Shown here in pieces: positions 43,161 to 53,464 of a stretch of 64,000 bases of DNA. Location: assembly GCF_041146395.1 (NCBI RefSeq), contig NC_090990.1:44464001-44528000 (forward strand), written 5' to 3'. Position numbers and translations under genes: made by a program. This DNA comes from Eulemur rufifrons (lineage: Eukaryota > Chordata > Mammalia > Primates > Lemuridae). Positions within the stretch are counted from its first letter, which is position 1; the number at the start of each line of letters is the position of its first letter. The notes under the pieces were generated by a model, which was given only the letters and a program-made list of their open reading frames with translations, was not told the origin of the DNA and did no database searches.

Positions 43161-43835
43161 AATTTCTAATGAGACTTCTGTACTTCCTTGAAGACAGGGC
43201 CACTGGTAAGAGATTCCGCAAAGCAGGATTTGCGCCGTTCCCCTCAAGAGATGGTTGTAATTACTACTTCTGCCAATGCTGTAAATAAAACTGAGGGTAG
43301 CAAGAGACGTTTTAGAAGTTTGGTAGCTCCTGTGAAGATGAGAGAGAGAGAGATAGAGTGTGTGTGTGTGTGTGTATGTCTGTCCTAAGCCCAATTCTTT
43401 CCTATAATCACGTTACCCCTTAGCCACCCTATAAAGGTTTGTTGTGAAGCTGAAAAGAGATATCAGATGTCACAGGACAGCATGGTTCATGAAGCCTGTA
43501 GAAATGTTAGCTCTTATCAATTTTAAGTGCACCTTGGCATCAGGAGGACAGGAATATTCACTCCCTCAACGCTCTGTTCCAACACTGCGCTCCCCACCCC
43601 TTAGATTCCCAGAAGTACCGTTTCAGCTGCTGGCCCTTCCAGGAATAGCCCTGCAGAACCAGCGAGGCAAGGGCAGTGATGACCACATCATGGTAATGCA
43701 AGGTAATGGCTTTCAGAGGTTTTGCTGTATATGAGATTTCATGGAACTGCTCCTTTCAATGTGGTATCTGGAAGATTATTGGAAGTCCCCCAAAAGTGAG
43801 GCCAACCCCCATCTTTTCTGCCTACTGCTAGAGAA
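43161..43835. other. Non-coding with short (GA) and (TG) runs at 43340-43377
   Basis: GAGAGAGAGAGATAGAG is followed by ten TG units. The remainder has no recognised element. Confidence 0.5.
43356..43377. repeat. (GT)n microsatellite
   Basis: About ten GT units, ending GTATGTCTGTC. A frame with alternating Cys and Val derives from it. Confidence 0.9.
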
Positions 43836-43837
43836 TC

Positions 43838-44035
43838 AGTGACTAGCAGAACTGAAAGGGATCATAAAGATTTTACTCTGGCTAATGCCCTCATTTTGTA
43901 GATAAAGAACTGAGATTCAGAGAGGTGAGGTGAATTTCCTTGGTCTTTGAGCATTTTAGTGCAGAGGTGAGACCTGAAACTAGGTCTTCTGACCCCCAGT
44001 CCTGTGGTGGTTCCACTACTCCGTGCCATCTTTCC
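43838..44035 (-). mobile_element. MIR3-type SINE
   Basis: CCTCATTTTGTAGATAAAGA, ACTGAGATTCAGAGAGGTGA, GAAACTAGGTCTTCTGACCC and CCAGTCCTGTGGTGGTTCCA follow the reversed MIR3 pattern. Confidence 0.7.
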
Positions 44036-44317
44036 TGTTTTATCTTTTGGAACAACTTTTGGCCGTTTAGCCAACCTGGATACTGTCATTTGAATGGTAC
44101 TAACCACTACAAGAATGTCGCTGAGGGAGAACCTTACACAGGTGAATTCGCCTAATCCATTGTCCAGTCTGCAGCCATGCAAATGCGGGAGCTAGACTTT
44201 GCCCAGGTATCCAGGGACATTGGGATCTAGGAATATACCAGTCAAGCTCTTAAGTGACTGATGTAAATAAACTGGAAAAAAAAAGTAATGTATTAGCAGT
44301 TACCTGTTTTAATAGTT

Positions 44318-44500
44318 AAGAGATTGGTCACCAGAATCAGACCGGCTTGACTTCAGTTCTGGCTCTGTCATCTGCAAGCCATGCAATCTCTGTCATATGT
44401 AACTTTGGGTGAGGTGCTTGATCTTTCTGAGCCTTAATTGTATATCATGAAGATTAATAAGTAAATTATAAGGATTAAAGGAGGTACAAAAGTAGATTAG
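44318..44500 (+). mobile_element. MIR SINE
   Basis: ACTTCAGTTCTGGCTCTGTC, TGTAACTTTGGGTGAGGTGC, TTGATCTTTCTGAGCCTTAA and TAAATTATAAGGATTAAAGG are in MIR order. Confidence 0.75.
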
Positions 44501-44639
44501 GCTGTCAATTTTTTAAGACCATTTGTCTCCTCTGCGTAGCATCATCACTAAATACATGTTTGATAGATGCATAGGTGGATGGGGGATTGATATCCAAAAT
44601 AGAATTCTAGGGCCCAACCACCCAACATACGACTACTTT

Positions 44640-44716
44640 GGTCTCTTCCATCTCATTAAAGGGTACCCCAATTCTCCCTGTCACTCAGGACCCAAACCTA
44701 GAAGCCATTCCTGGTG

Positions 44717-44760
<44 letters not shown>

Positions 44761-45405
44761 AGCTTATCTTCAATCCATCAATAAGTCATTTCTGCTTTGC
44801 TCCAAAATGGACTCAGAACAAGGCATTGCCACCCCTCTTCACTCTTACTATCCTAGTTCAAAGTGCTTTCATCTCGTGCTGGCTTAGTGTGCCAGCCTCT
44901 TAAATGGTCTCCTTGTTTCTGTTCTTCCCTCTGATAATCTGTTCTCCACATAGCAGCCAGAGTGATATTTTAAAAATGTAAATCAGATCGTGTTACTCCC
45001 CTGGGGGAAAAAATATCTTAACTCCTTGCCATGTTCAACAATGTCCTATGTGACCTCTCCTTTGACTTCTCTTGCTTACCAGACCTCCACTGATTCACCA
45101 TCCAACTGCAATGACCTTCTTTCTGTCCCACAAACATTTCCAGTGTATGTAGCTTCTGCGCTAACTCTACCCTCTGTCTGGCATGGCCCTTCTCAAAATA
45201 TTCACATGGCTATCGTTTTCTCTTTGTTCAGCTCTCGGCTCAGATGTCATCAGAGAAGAGCCTTCCCTTGCCACCTGAGCTAACACTCTCTTCCCCTACA
45301 GAGTATTCTGTTTCTCTGTTATATTTTCTTCTTAGCACTTGTCATATCCAAAATTAATCAGTCACTTCTGGATGTTTATAACTTGTTTAGTCCCCTTGGC
45401 CAGTC
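44640..45405 (+). mobile_element. Long L2 LINE copy
   Basis: One of the best-preserved L2 copies of the window, about 770 bases. Landmarks: GAAGCCATTCCTGGTGTCTC, the TC microsatellite, CACATAGCAGCCAGAGTGAT, ATCAGATCGTGTTACTCCCC, TGGCATGGCCCTTCTCAAAA and AGAGCCTTCCCTTGCCACCT. The 126-codon and 97-codon frames inside it are repeat residues. Confidence 0.9.
44723..44756. repeat. (TC)17 microsatellite inside L2
   Basis: Seventeen uninterrupted TC units at the position where L2 normally reads a CTCCCTCTCCCTC stretch, so the repeat grew from L2 sequence. It encodes a Ser/Leu run in one frame. Confidence 0.95.
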
Positions 45406-45414
45406 TAGGTCGGT

Positions 45415-45560
45415 ACTATTGTATTAATTTTCCTGATGAGGAAACCAGGGCGCAGATAGGTTAAGTAAGTTACTCGAGGTCACACAGTAAGTAATGGAGC
45501 CAGAGATAACTCTATCCAGAGACCACACATCTGACAGTGAGGCTGCACAGCCTCCCAGGC
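45415..45560 (-). mobile_element. MIR SINE
   Basis: CCTGATGAGGAAACCAGGGC, AGGTTAAGTAAGTTACTCGA and GGTCACACAGTAAGTAATGG are the reversed MIR core. Confidence 0.85.
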
Positions 45561-45980
45561 CAGGACTGTACTAGTACAACTGCAGTGCTCAGAGCAAGAT
45601 CAACAAGAACCCCGATCCTGGTCTGACTCTGGGCTTCACACTTACAAAGGCAACTGGCAAAAAGGTAGTGCATCTAAAGGAGAGTGACCCAGATGGAAAA
45701 GATATGTTAGAGCTAGTAAATTTGGGAAACAGTTGAACAGTCTTGGGTTGGCTAATCTCATGAAACTACCTGCTCAAAGTCAAAATACTCATAAATTATG
45801 GAGCTAGATTCTAATCCAGAGATGTCCAATACCAAAAAGCCTCTCCGCTGTGCTGACTGGAGGAGATTAGTCGAGATCACAGAAAATAAGTGCTGCCTCA
45901 GAGGCTCCTTCCTCCCTTGCTCTGAAGTAGCACAGGGAGAAGAAGCCTGAGGATGTGGCTCTCCGAGGAGTGGAACCACT
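45561..45980. other. Non-coding; possible MIR scrap near 45760-45810
   Basis: The words CTGCTCAAAGTCAAAATACT and ATTATGGAGCTAGATTCTAA hint at a second reversed MIR fragment. Otherwise nothing is recognised. Confidence 0.4.
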
Positions 45981-46970
45981 CAGCTCCTCGGACATCCTGG
46001 GAGAAGAACGAGTGAACAGTATGACACCTTGCAAAACCGCATGTGTTTTAATCACATTAAAATTTACAATTCAGTTTTGGGTTATTTTCCTTTATTCTGA
46101 ACATGATTAACTTCGGATTTGCTTCTAGATCTCTATTGGACATCTGATGTCATGCCATTATTGTCATCCGTTTGGAGGCCACTTAATTCAATGTTCTTGA
46201 AAGACAGCCGCTCTCAGTGGCTGGCCGTCTCTATTGCATGTGACATGCCATAGCTCTTCTGCTTAGCCACATAGCTGATGGGTGGTGACTTTGGCCTCCG
46301 AGGTGGCCCTTACCTCTGCCTCTGCAGTGCCCTTCACCCCAGTCCTGTGGAGCTGTGACTCGGAGATACCCGTGACCTTTTCCGTTTCCCAGCACAGGGT
46401 GACCTTTCTGAGCATCTACATCAGCGCGCTGCCGTGGTCAGGGTGGCAGGTCACCGGTTGACTGATGGCCTACTCCACGGTTTGCTGGCAGACCCTGCGC
46501 TGCCACGAACCCTATTGATCCCACGAGTTTGCCTGCTGCTCAGACAGCCTCTGTGGGCGTGAGGAGGTGGTGAGTCATGGACTCAGCACCCCTGCTACCC
46601 ATCTGTTCTTGTGGTGACGAGAACGAAGATGATCTCTTTGTGGTATCGTAAAACCTAGAAAGACATTAAAAATTCCGTTAAATTTTCATACCCTTTTAGC
46701 TGGTGAAATGTACAATCTATTAGGAGGGGGAAGAAAACTACTACGATTTTTCCCCCACCGCCCTTACTTCAGAGGCTACTTAAGGGACCAGGTAATGATT
46801 TTACGGTGTTTATTAATCCCTCATGTTCTGCTTCCCTCCCCCCATTCTTTTCTACCAAGGACTGTGCATCTGTACTTTCAATTTACTGCCGGAGGAGCTT
46901 TAAGACGTGAAGCTTTTGCAATGTCATGTGTTGTTCTGTTACAGACATTGCATGTAGAGATCTGTCGATG
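45981..46970. promoter_or_regulatory. Candidate regulatory block with TGACCT half-sites, repeat-free
   Basis: About 1 kb without a recognised repeat, inside an L2-rich region. GTGACCTTTT (near 46372), GTGACCTTTC (near 46399) and CAGGTCACC (near 46448) carry nuclear-receptor half-site cores. 46430-46520 has several CpGs, including CAGCGCGCTGCCG. A frame at 46708-46971 has no domain. An enhancer is the best guess; an unannotated exon cannot be ruled out. Confidence 0.3.
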
Positions 46971-47016
46971 ACTCAGAGCTGCTGGGGGAGGGGAACTTAT
47001 TTCTAAAATGTACTTT

Positions 47017-47215
47017 AGGTTAATGGAAAGAACATGTGTTTTGGAGCCAGAGAGACATGAGTTTGAATCCTGGCCCTGCCATTTACAACCTGTGGTGACT
47101 CGTGTCCTGCCATTTACAACCTGTGGTGACTCATGTCAATCAAGTTCCTTAGCCTCTGAGGGCCTCGGTTCAACCACCTGCCACATTGGGAAAGTCATAC
47201 CTGGGAGAGACTGGG
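47017..47215 (+). mobile_element. MIR SINE with internal 31-base tandem duplication
   Basis: GGTTAATGGAAAGAACATGT, TTTGGAGCCAGAGAGACATG, AGTTTGAATCCTGGCCCTGC and AAGTTCCTTAGCCTCTGAGG give a well-preserved MIR. The part from 47075 to 47105 is repeated at 47106-47136 with one mismatch (G or A in the ACTCRTGT word). Confidence 0.88.
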
Positions 47216-47525
47216 TAATTTTGTGACCTAACACAGAGATCTCTTCATGCGGGCCTTGCAGGAGAAATCTTGTCTGATCTGAGTTCTCTGATTACTTTGG
47301 TTTCTCCTAGTTTTTCTGAATAATTACTTTTACCATCTGTCCCTCATGTTGAGTAACAGACAAGATATCCCTTGCCCCTTTGGCTGCTTGAGGGTTTAAA
47401 GCAAATCTGAGACTCATCTGTGGTGGATTTGGAAGCCATGGGTATAAATCTTTAGTCTCATCTCAATTCATTTTGTTCCCATCTTTGGTTTTATTTAATC
47501 TTTAATCCTGCTTATCTTATTTTAT
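47216..47525. other. Non-coding, no recognised feature
   Basis: Unique-looking or too old to assign. Confidence 0.4.
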
Positions 47526-47818
47526 CTTTGCCTACTAGTTATAAGCTGCCTGAAATATTTTCTAAGATAAAGTAGCATGTAGAAAAAAGTCTGGAACAGG
47601 CGATGCATGGTGGCTCACGCCTGTAATCCCAGCATTTTGGGAGGTCAAGGGCAGGGGAAATTGCTTGAGCATAGAAGTTTGAGGCGTCAGTGAGCCAGGA
47701 TCATGCTGCTGCAGTCCAGGCTGGGCCACAGAGCAAGACCTTGTCTTTAACAAAAAGAAAAAGAAAAAAGTCTGGAACATAGTGGGTACTCAACAGATAT
47801 CTGGTAAATGAATGACTA
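47526..47818 (+). mobile_element. L2 LINE 3' end split by an Alu monomer
   Basis: Left part: CTACTAGTTATAAGCTGCCT. Right part after the insertion: TCTGGAACATAGTGGGTACT, CAACAGATATCTGGTAAATG. Both are L2 end words and join once 47599-47779 is removed. Confidence 0.75.
47599..47761 (+). mobile_element. Free Alu monomer (FRAM-like) with 18-base TSD
   Basis: The element begins GGCGATGCATGGTGGCTCAC, has TGTAATCCCAGCATTTTGGG and right-arm words GAGGCGTCAGTGAGCCAGGA, CTGCAGTCCAGGCTGGGCCA, and ends in an A-rich tail. AGAAAAAAGTCTGGAACA is present exactly at 47581-47598 and 47762-47779. One arm only, about 160 bases, with the right-arm insertion, so it resembles the free right arm. Confidence 0.93.
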
Positions 47819-47859
47819 AGTGTTAGAGAATACACATGCCAACAAGCTTCAGAGGAGAG

Positions 47860-49185
47860 TCAAAATGAATAAAAAGGGATGATAATAAGTTTATGCCTTT
47901 GAGATATCCAAATAAAAACCGAGTAGACAATTGGGTCTGTGCTGAGAAGATAGGTAAGGCTAGAAATAGAGATTTGGAAGTTGTCCATGTAGATGATATT
48001 TAAAGCTGTAGATATGTATGATAGACTCTAGAGGGAGAGGAGAAATGGCTCTGGGAGAAAGCTTTGAGGAATTCCCATACATTCAAGGTTAGGTAGTGGA
48101 TGTGCCCGAGAAGGAGGCTGAGGGTGTATCTGCCAAGGGCAGGGAGGTGGTAAGGGTAAGGCCTGGAGAGTTTACAATGTGAGGGAACAGTCTCCAGGGA
48201 TGTTCAGAGAGGATGTGAGATGAGGACTGGACATTGTCCATTTGATATACTGCCTTGGGGATCTTAGTGAGAGCCACCTTATTGTAATAGTGGGAGCAGA
48301 GGATAAGGATTGGAGAGTAAATTGTAATTACTACAGTAGCTACAACTAACATTTACTCAGCACAGATGCTGTGCCAAGTACTTCATGTGCATTATCATAT
48401 TACAGCAACCCAATGACATAGCTAGTCACCTTGCCCCATCCCCCTTTCTTATAGAAGAGGAAAATAAGACATGAGGAAGTTAATCACCCAAGGTCACACA
48501 ACTGGGTTCAAGCCAAGTGTGTCAGATGTCAGAACTCAGAATTGTAGATGAGGAAATGGAGTCAGCAAATGTAGACAACTCTTAAGAAATCTGATGGAAG
48601 AGAAAGAAAAAGAAATGGAGGCAGTCACTGGGAAGGGAAGAGAGTTGGCAGCAGACGGAGTCTTCTATTGTTTGGTTGGTGGTTGGAAGATGGAAGAGAT
48701 TAGCTTGAGCATGTCTGGTTTCTGATGGGAAGGTTCCAGGAGTGAGTGCTAAGTTCCTGATACTGAGAGAGAAGGGAGAATCAGTACTGCAAGGGATCAG
48801 AGAAGGCAAGAAGGATTGGTTTCAGGATATAGCTGTTCTGTTTTCATAGACGGGAAGGAGATGAAGATGGGCGTGGATCTGGTGAGCAGCATGTGCCAAG
48901 AAGTGCGACATTGAGGGACTTCCCTTCTCATGACTTCTGTTTTCTATGTGAAGTAGGAGGTGAGATTATAGGGGAGTGGCAAGTTTGAGAAGCATGGAAA
49001 GGTTTAAAATAAAGGTATGGAGAATGAGGGAGCACGATGATTAGAGAAAACCTGGTGAATTGTCAGAAGTTGCTGAGAACCCTGTGGAGGGGTGGTCATG
49101 AATTTATTGTGAATCTGCCCTGTGGTGTGATTTTCCCCAGCAGGGCCCAGCCTTCTGGTTGTAGGCACAGGGGAAAGATTGTTCT
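47860..49185 (-). mobile_element. L2 LINE, 5' side, interrupted by a MIR
   Basis: Reversed L2-type words: GAGATTTGGAAGTTGTCCAT, GAAGGAGGCTGAGGGTGTAT, GATGTGAGATGAGGACTGGA, then after the MIR CAAATGTAGACAACTCTTAA, GGAGATGAAGATGGGCGTGG and GTGGTGTGATTTTCCCCAGC. The copy covers about 1.1 kb without the MIR and represents a part of the element upstream of the usual 3' fragments. Confidence 0.7.
48335..48540 (-). mobile_element. MIR SINE nested in L2
   Basis: ACTAACATTTACTCAGCACA, GATGCTGTGCCAAGTACTTC, TTATAGAAGAGGAAAATAAG and ATCACCCAAGGTCACACAAC form a reversed MIR lying inside the L2 copy, so the MIR is the younger of the two. Confidence 0.85.
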
Positions 49186-49224
49186 TTGGTTTTGTTTATC
49201 TTAGTGAATAGTAGTACGTCCCTG

Positions 49225-49705
49225 TTCTGCATGCCCTTGACACCATCCTCTCCTTTATCCCCCATATTTCATCAGTTACCCAGTGCTGTCAGTTTTGTGC
49301 TCCAAATACCTTTGTAATCCATGAACTCTCTCCACCTTTAAATGCTACCACATCTGTGTCTCCGTAATCTCTCACCTGGACTATTCAACAGGCTTCTAAC
49401 ACTCGTGACTGACAAGAAACTTGCCTTCTGTAATCCATTCTGCACACTACAGCCAGAATAAGCATTTTATAATGAAAATCTAATCCCGTGACTTCCCAGT
49501 ATAAACCGTCCCAAATCTTTCCAATACTTTTAGGACAAAAAACAAAAACCTCACAAGGCCTCCCCTTCTGGTACCATTGTTCCCTTTGATCTCTGACCTC
49601 TAGTCAACTGCCCTCCTTTTGGTTTTCTGCGCACAACACCCTTGTCCTCACCACAGGACCTGCTCTTATGGTCTTGATGTCTTGTCTCCAGTACCAAGTC
49701 CATGT
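49225..49705 (+). mobile_element. L2 LINE fragment
   Basis: ACCTGGACTATTCAACAGGC, ATTCTGCACACTACAGCCAG, AATCTAATCCCGTGACTTCC and CAAGGCCTCCCCTTCTGGTA are collinear with L2. Confidence 0.85.
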
Positions 49706-50130
49706 TCCAGGCACAAGGAAGACAAGAACAGAGGGCAAAAGTGTGTATTTTAATGGACTCTGCTTCCATTCTGACGTGATCTCTGATACCTCACCCACTC
49801 TCTTCTGCCTACATCTCACCAGCCAGAACTGTATTACATGAATACCACTATCAGCAAGGGAAGCTGGAAAAAGATAAATTTTTCACTGTTCACATTGCAA
49901 CCTCCAATAAAATGAGAGTTGCATTATTAAAAAAAAAGTGAGGGTGAGGACTAGGTTACCTACCTAGTCCCCATCTTGCCTTCGATGATAAGGTGTTTTC
50001 CTGGTGAAGAGTTGAGTGAAGGATATGCTGACAGAATTAACAGTGTGAATATGGTTTAGAGCTGAGCAATATGGTGTGGGAAGAATGTGCTAGAACATTG
50101 AGTTGGAGACAGGGAAAAGGGAGAGACAAA
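49706..50130. other. Non-coding; possible old repeat 49730-49920
   Basis: The phrase TATTTTAATGGACTCTGCTT, CCATTCTGACGTGATCTCTG, ATACCTCACCCACTCTCTTC looks like a widespread old repeat but I could not name it. The rest is unassigned. Confidence 0.4.
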
Positions 50131-50134
50131 ACTG

Positions 50135-50580
50135 AGGACCAAAAAATCATAATGCCCTTCTATGCCAGGCTGAGGAGCTTAAACCTTATCCTCTATGTTA
50201 ATAGTCTTCATATGGGATCTTATGCCCCAGATTATGTCAGGCAAGTTGGTCTATTGGGTATGGAGAAAATTTCAGAATTTATTTTTATTTTTAGTTCATT
50301 CTGTTTAAATTCTCTTTTTTTGTATGTTTCTTGACATATACACATATAATTTATAAATTCAATAGTGCATATATATAACCTAAAAGTATTAAATAGACAT
50401 GTGCTAGGAATGCATGCCAAAGACTTTTTAATCAGTGACATGCACAATTAAAATGTTTAGAAACCATTGCATTAGGCATCAGGGAACTGTTGAAGAATTT
50501 TAAACAAGGAAATGACATGGTCCAATTTGCCTTTTTTCTATAGAGTTCTTTAATTAAAAAAATAATTTTAGAATGTTAGT
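50135..50580 (-). mobile_element. L2 LINE fragment split by a hAT-like insertion
   Basis: Left part: GGCTGAGGAGCTTAAACCTT, ATCCTCTATGT. Right part: AGGGAACTGTTGAAGAATTT, TAAACAAGGAAATGACATGG. These are adjacent in reversed L2, so 50199-50469 was inserted between them. Confidence 0.75.
50199..50469. mobile_element. Unrecognised hAT-like non-autonomous element
   Basis: The insertion is 271 bases and AT-rich. Its right end TTTAGAAACCATTG is a plausible hAT-type terminal repeat (reverse complement CAATGGTTTCTAAA); its left end TAATAGTCTTCATA is a decayed counterpart. The flanks CTCTATGT (50191-50198) and CATTAGGC (50470-50477) both differ by few bases from the CTGTAGGC expected in L2 at that position, so they fit a decayed 8-base duplication. 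The family was not recognised. Confidence 0.5.
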
Positions 50581-50589
50581 CCTTGGAAA

Positions 50590-50730
50590 GAAACATAGGG
50601 AGTATCATCTCCGTGTTACAAGTCAGATAACTGAGGCCCAGGGAAGTTAACTAACTCGGGCCAACCTTGTCATTGGGATGTGGCGGAGCTGGAGCTCCAC
50701 CCAACCAAGTCCACATCTCCTAGCGGTCGT
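50590..50730 (-). mobile_element. MIR SINE fragment
   Basis: GTTACAAGTCAGATAACTGA, GGCCCAGGGAAGTTAACTAA and ATGTGGCGGAGCTGGAGCTC follow the reversed MIR core. Confidence 0.75.
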
Positions 50731-51158
50731 TTGTGTGTTGTCCTTATGCAGGGCTTCCTCTCTTACTAAATGCCCGTCACTTTCTTCAGCACATCTCCTC
50801 TCGTCAGAACCATGGGCATGTGGGAACCATGATGATGGGAGTAAAGGTGCACATTTCCAAAGAACATGAAAAGCAAGAAAAGTTTTTACAAGTGAATTAC
50901 CCATTTAGCCTTGGGGTCATATTGACTGTTTAGCTATCAACTGGAGGTCTCTAGGCACCGACTCCTACAGGCTCCATTTTCGCTCCATTGTACAGTGTCA
51001 AGACGTTAGACATCGCATTTGCAGAGCTAGCAGGCTGAGTAAGAGGTTCAACTGAACAGATTTCTGACTTGGTAAGATAGAGACTTTCCAAGGAGTACAG
51101 TGCCCCACTTTATCTCACTGCCTGTGTGTATGAAGAAACATGTGTTTGCCCATGGGGA
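50731..51158. other. Non-coding, no recognised feature
   Basis: Unique-looking sequence with short frames only. Confidence 0.45.
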
Positions 51159-51196
51159 TGTGTGTGTGTGTGTGTGTGTGTGTTTGTGTGTGTGTT
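51159..51196. repeat. (TG)n microsatellite
   Basis: Twelve uninterrupted TG units (51159-51182), then TT interruptions and further TG steps to 51196. Confidence 0.95.
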
Positions 51197-51771
51197 TGGA
51201 TTTATTTCACAGACAGTATCTTTTAAACCTGATGTGGAAAAAAAAAAATCTGATTTATAGAATCCTATTTCCAGATGTTATGAATACTAGTTCAGGTCTT
51301 TCCTAACTACTTCTTGACGGGTGTAACTGATTTATTTCCCCATGCCATCATCAACCTAGCTATGCAAGTACAGGAAGAACAGGAACTCTGATAACCAGAT
51401 GGTGAGCAAGATGTGTATTCTCTCGGGAATACTAAACTATTCAGAAAATTCAGTTTATGAGGGGACAGACCAAGGGTTATACATTCCCAAACAAATGTGT
51501 TTGTCAAGTTGATGATCATGTTTACCAAGATACTTTTATCACCAGCTGAGTCTTCTTTTAATGGCTTAGGTCACCCTGGAATTATTTCAAAAACCAGCCT
51601 GATGTTAGAACCTCCTGTGGACTTAGGAGACACAAATCTAAAGTGAAGCCTGTAGCCTTCATGGTAGCAAACTCTAACCTCAAACATAATTATATGAATC
51701 ATGGACCAATGTTTTCATATTTGAGCAAGTTCTTGCCCCTGCAAAAATGACCACTTATTTAAGAGGCTGGT

Positions 51772-51803
<32 letters not shown>

Positions 51804-51915
51804 AATTTGCATACAAGAAACTTGACTATATTTTCCAAAGGGAATTATAGTTTTATATGTGTGTCTGCATGTATAAATGTGTATGTCTTTGAATGATACA
51901 GATCTATTATATTCT
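51197..51915. other. Non-coding with (TA)n at 51769-51804
   Basis: An imperfect TA microsatellite of about 36 bases. No other element or gene recognised. Confidence 0.5.
51769..51804. repeat. (TA)n microsatellite
   Basis: TATATATATATACATATATATATATATATA-type run (given in part); one C interruption. Confidence 0.92.
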
Positions 51916-51919
51916 GTGT

Positions 51920-52065
51920 CCTTTATATACAGTATCATATAATTGTTATAACTACCATGCCATGGTATTATTCTTCTCATTTTACAGGTAAGGAAACGGA
52001 AACTCAGAGAAGTAAAATAATGTCACAAAGCTAAGATGTGGTAAATTTGGCATCTTTTAATTATT
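51920..52065 (-). mobile_element. MIR SINE fragment
   Basis: TCATTTTACAGGTAAGGAAA, CGGAAACTCAGAGAAGTAAA and ATGTCACAAAGCTAAGATGT are the reversed MIR core. Confidence 0.8.
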
Positions 52066-52154
52066 TAGCTATTACAAAAGTTGATGGCCAAAACAACTGA
52101 CTTTTCCTATCTGGGCTTCCATTTCCTCCTCCATAAACTGAGGGGATTGAAATG

Positions 52155-52345
52155 TATCAGTGATTTTCAAACTGAAGGATGTATCAGAACCACCTGGGGA
52201 GCTTCTTAAAACTCTGATTACTGGCCCTACTTAAAAGTTTCTGAATCAGAAGTTCTGGAGAGGGGCCGAGAACTGGCATTTCCAAGTTCCCAGGTGATGG
52301 TCTCCAGCCAGGCTTTGAAATCCACTGGAGTAGACGATCTCTCAG
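52155..52345 (-). mobile_element. MER5A-type hAT-Charlie transposon
   Basis: AGTGATTTTCAAACTGAAGG, AGAACCACCTGGGGAGCTTC, AGTTTCTGAATCAGAAGTTC and CCAAGTTCCCAGGTGATGGT are near the MER5A consensus and cover almost its full length. Confidence 0.88.
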
Positions 52346-52509
52346 ATTTCTTCCAGCTGTTACATACTGGAGGGTCAACGACCTGGCTAGCTTCATTGGT
52401 GGGTGACCAAAAATATTACTACATTGAATGACTTTCCAGCTACTTTGGCCAAGTTTGATGGTTATCCAGGAAAATTCTCAACATGAATGGAGGGAAATGC
52501 TGGTGAAAA

Positions 52510-52645
52510 TCACTCCTTCATGTATTCATTCACTAATTTGTTCAACAAATATTTATTGAGCGTACCATGTGCCGGATACTGTACTAGATTCATGTCAAGA
52601 CAGACGTGACCCCTGACTGTGATGTGCCTATAGAATGGAGAAAAA
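52510..52645 (-). mobile_element. L2 LINE 3' end
   Basis: TTCATTCACTAATTTGTTCA, ACAAATATTTATTGAGCGTA and CCATGTGCCGGATACTGTAC are the reversed L2 end. Confidence 0.85.
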
Positions 52646-53185
52646 TAATTATTTATTGCTATTACTAATAGTCCTGGCCAGGACCTATGAGAATAAAATA
52701 CTCTTCTCTGGGATTTGTGGTTATAACTTCAAGCTTTACCTAAATGGGCTTATTTTTCTACTGTGATCTTAAGTCATAAATTGTCTGTTGTCTGCATCTA
52801 GTTTGATTTTTGTTCTTTGCTTTTTGAGGTATTCTTTATTGGACCAGCTCAGAAAGTGGTATTTTCATTTAGTTTTTGCCAATCTAAACATTACCTTCCT
52901 GTCCTAGATGAAACCTTGACTTTGTTCAAAATTTGCATTTTCATTTTTAGCATATAGTGACAGTTTAAATCAACAGAAAAAGCAGAAACCCTTGTCTACA
53001 GCAATTTCCTCACTATCATTCCAACTTCATTGAAACTAGACATCCTAAAGAGATGAATTCAAATAGTCATCTCCCCCACCCCAACTCCAAACCCAGCAAT
53101 TTGGCTTATTAAAAGAATAAAAGATGAAGGATGCAGGGTTTTTGAAGGGAGGATGTCTGCTATAAAAAGAGAAGGAAAAGAAATA
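52646..53185. other. Non-coding, no recognised feature
   Basis: Unique-looking AT-rich sequence. Confidence 0.45.
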
Positions 53186-53189
53186 GTGT

Positions 53190-53446
53190 ACCGACAATGG
53201 TTATCATTTGTTGAGTGTGTATTATGTGCCAGGGACCACTGCCAAGCATTTTACATGAATTATGAGGGAAATTTTCCAACAGTCAATGAGGTACAGGTAC
53301 TATTTTTATCTCCCTTTTACATATACGGACATGGAGGCTCACAGAAGAGAGATACCTGGGCCAAAGTCTCATGGCTATTTGATGGAGAAGCAGGGATTCA
53401 AAACCAGGACTGTGACTCCAAAATCTCATGCTTTTTGCCAGTAAAT
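53190..53446 (-). mobile_element. MIR SINE
   Basis: ATCATTTGTTGAGTGTGTAT, TATGTGCCAGGGACCACTGC, CTCCCTTTTACATATACGGA and GGGATTCAAAACCAGGACTG give a nearly full reversed MIR. Confidence 0.88.
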
Positions 53447-53464
53447 TACATCTCCAGTCATTTC

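Noticed and set aside
44523..44903. 126-codon frame with a Ser/Leu run
   Set aside because: It crosses an L2 copy and the TC microsatellite that produces the run.
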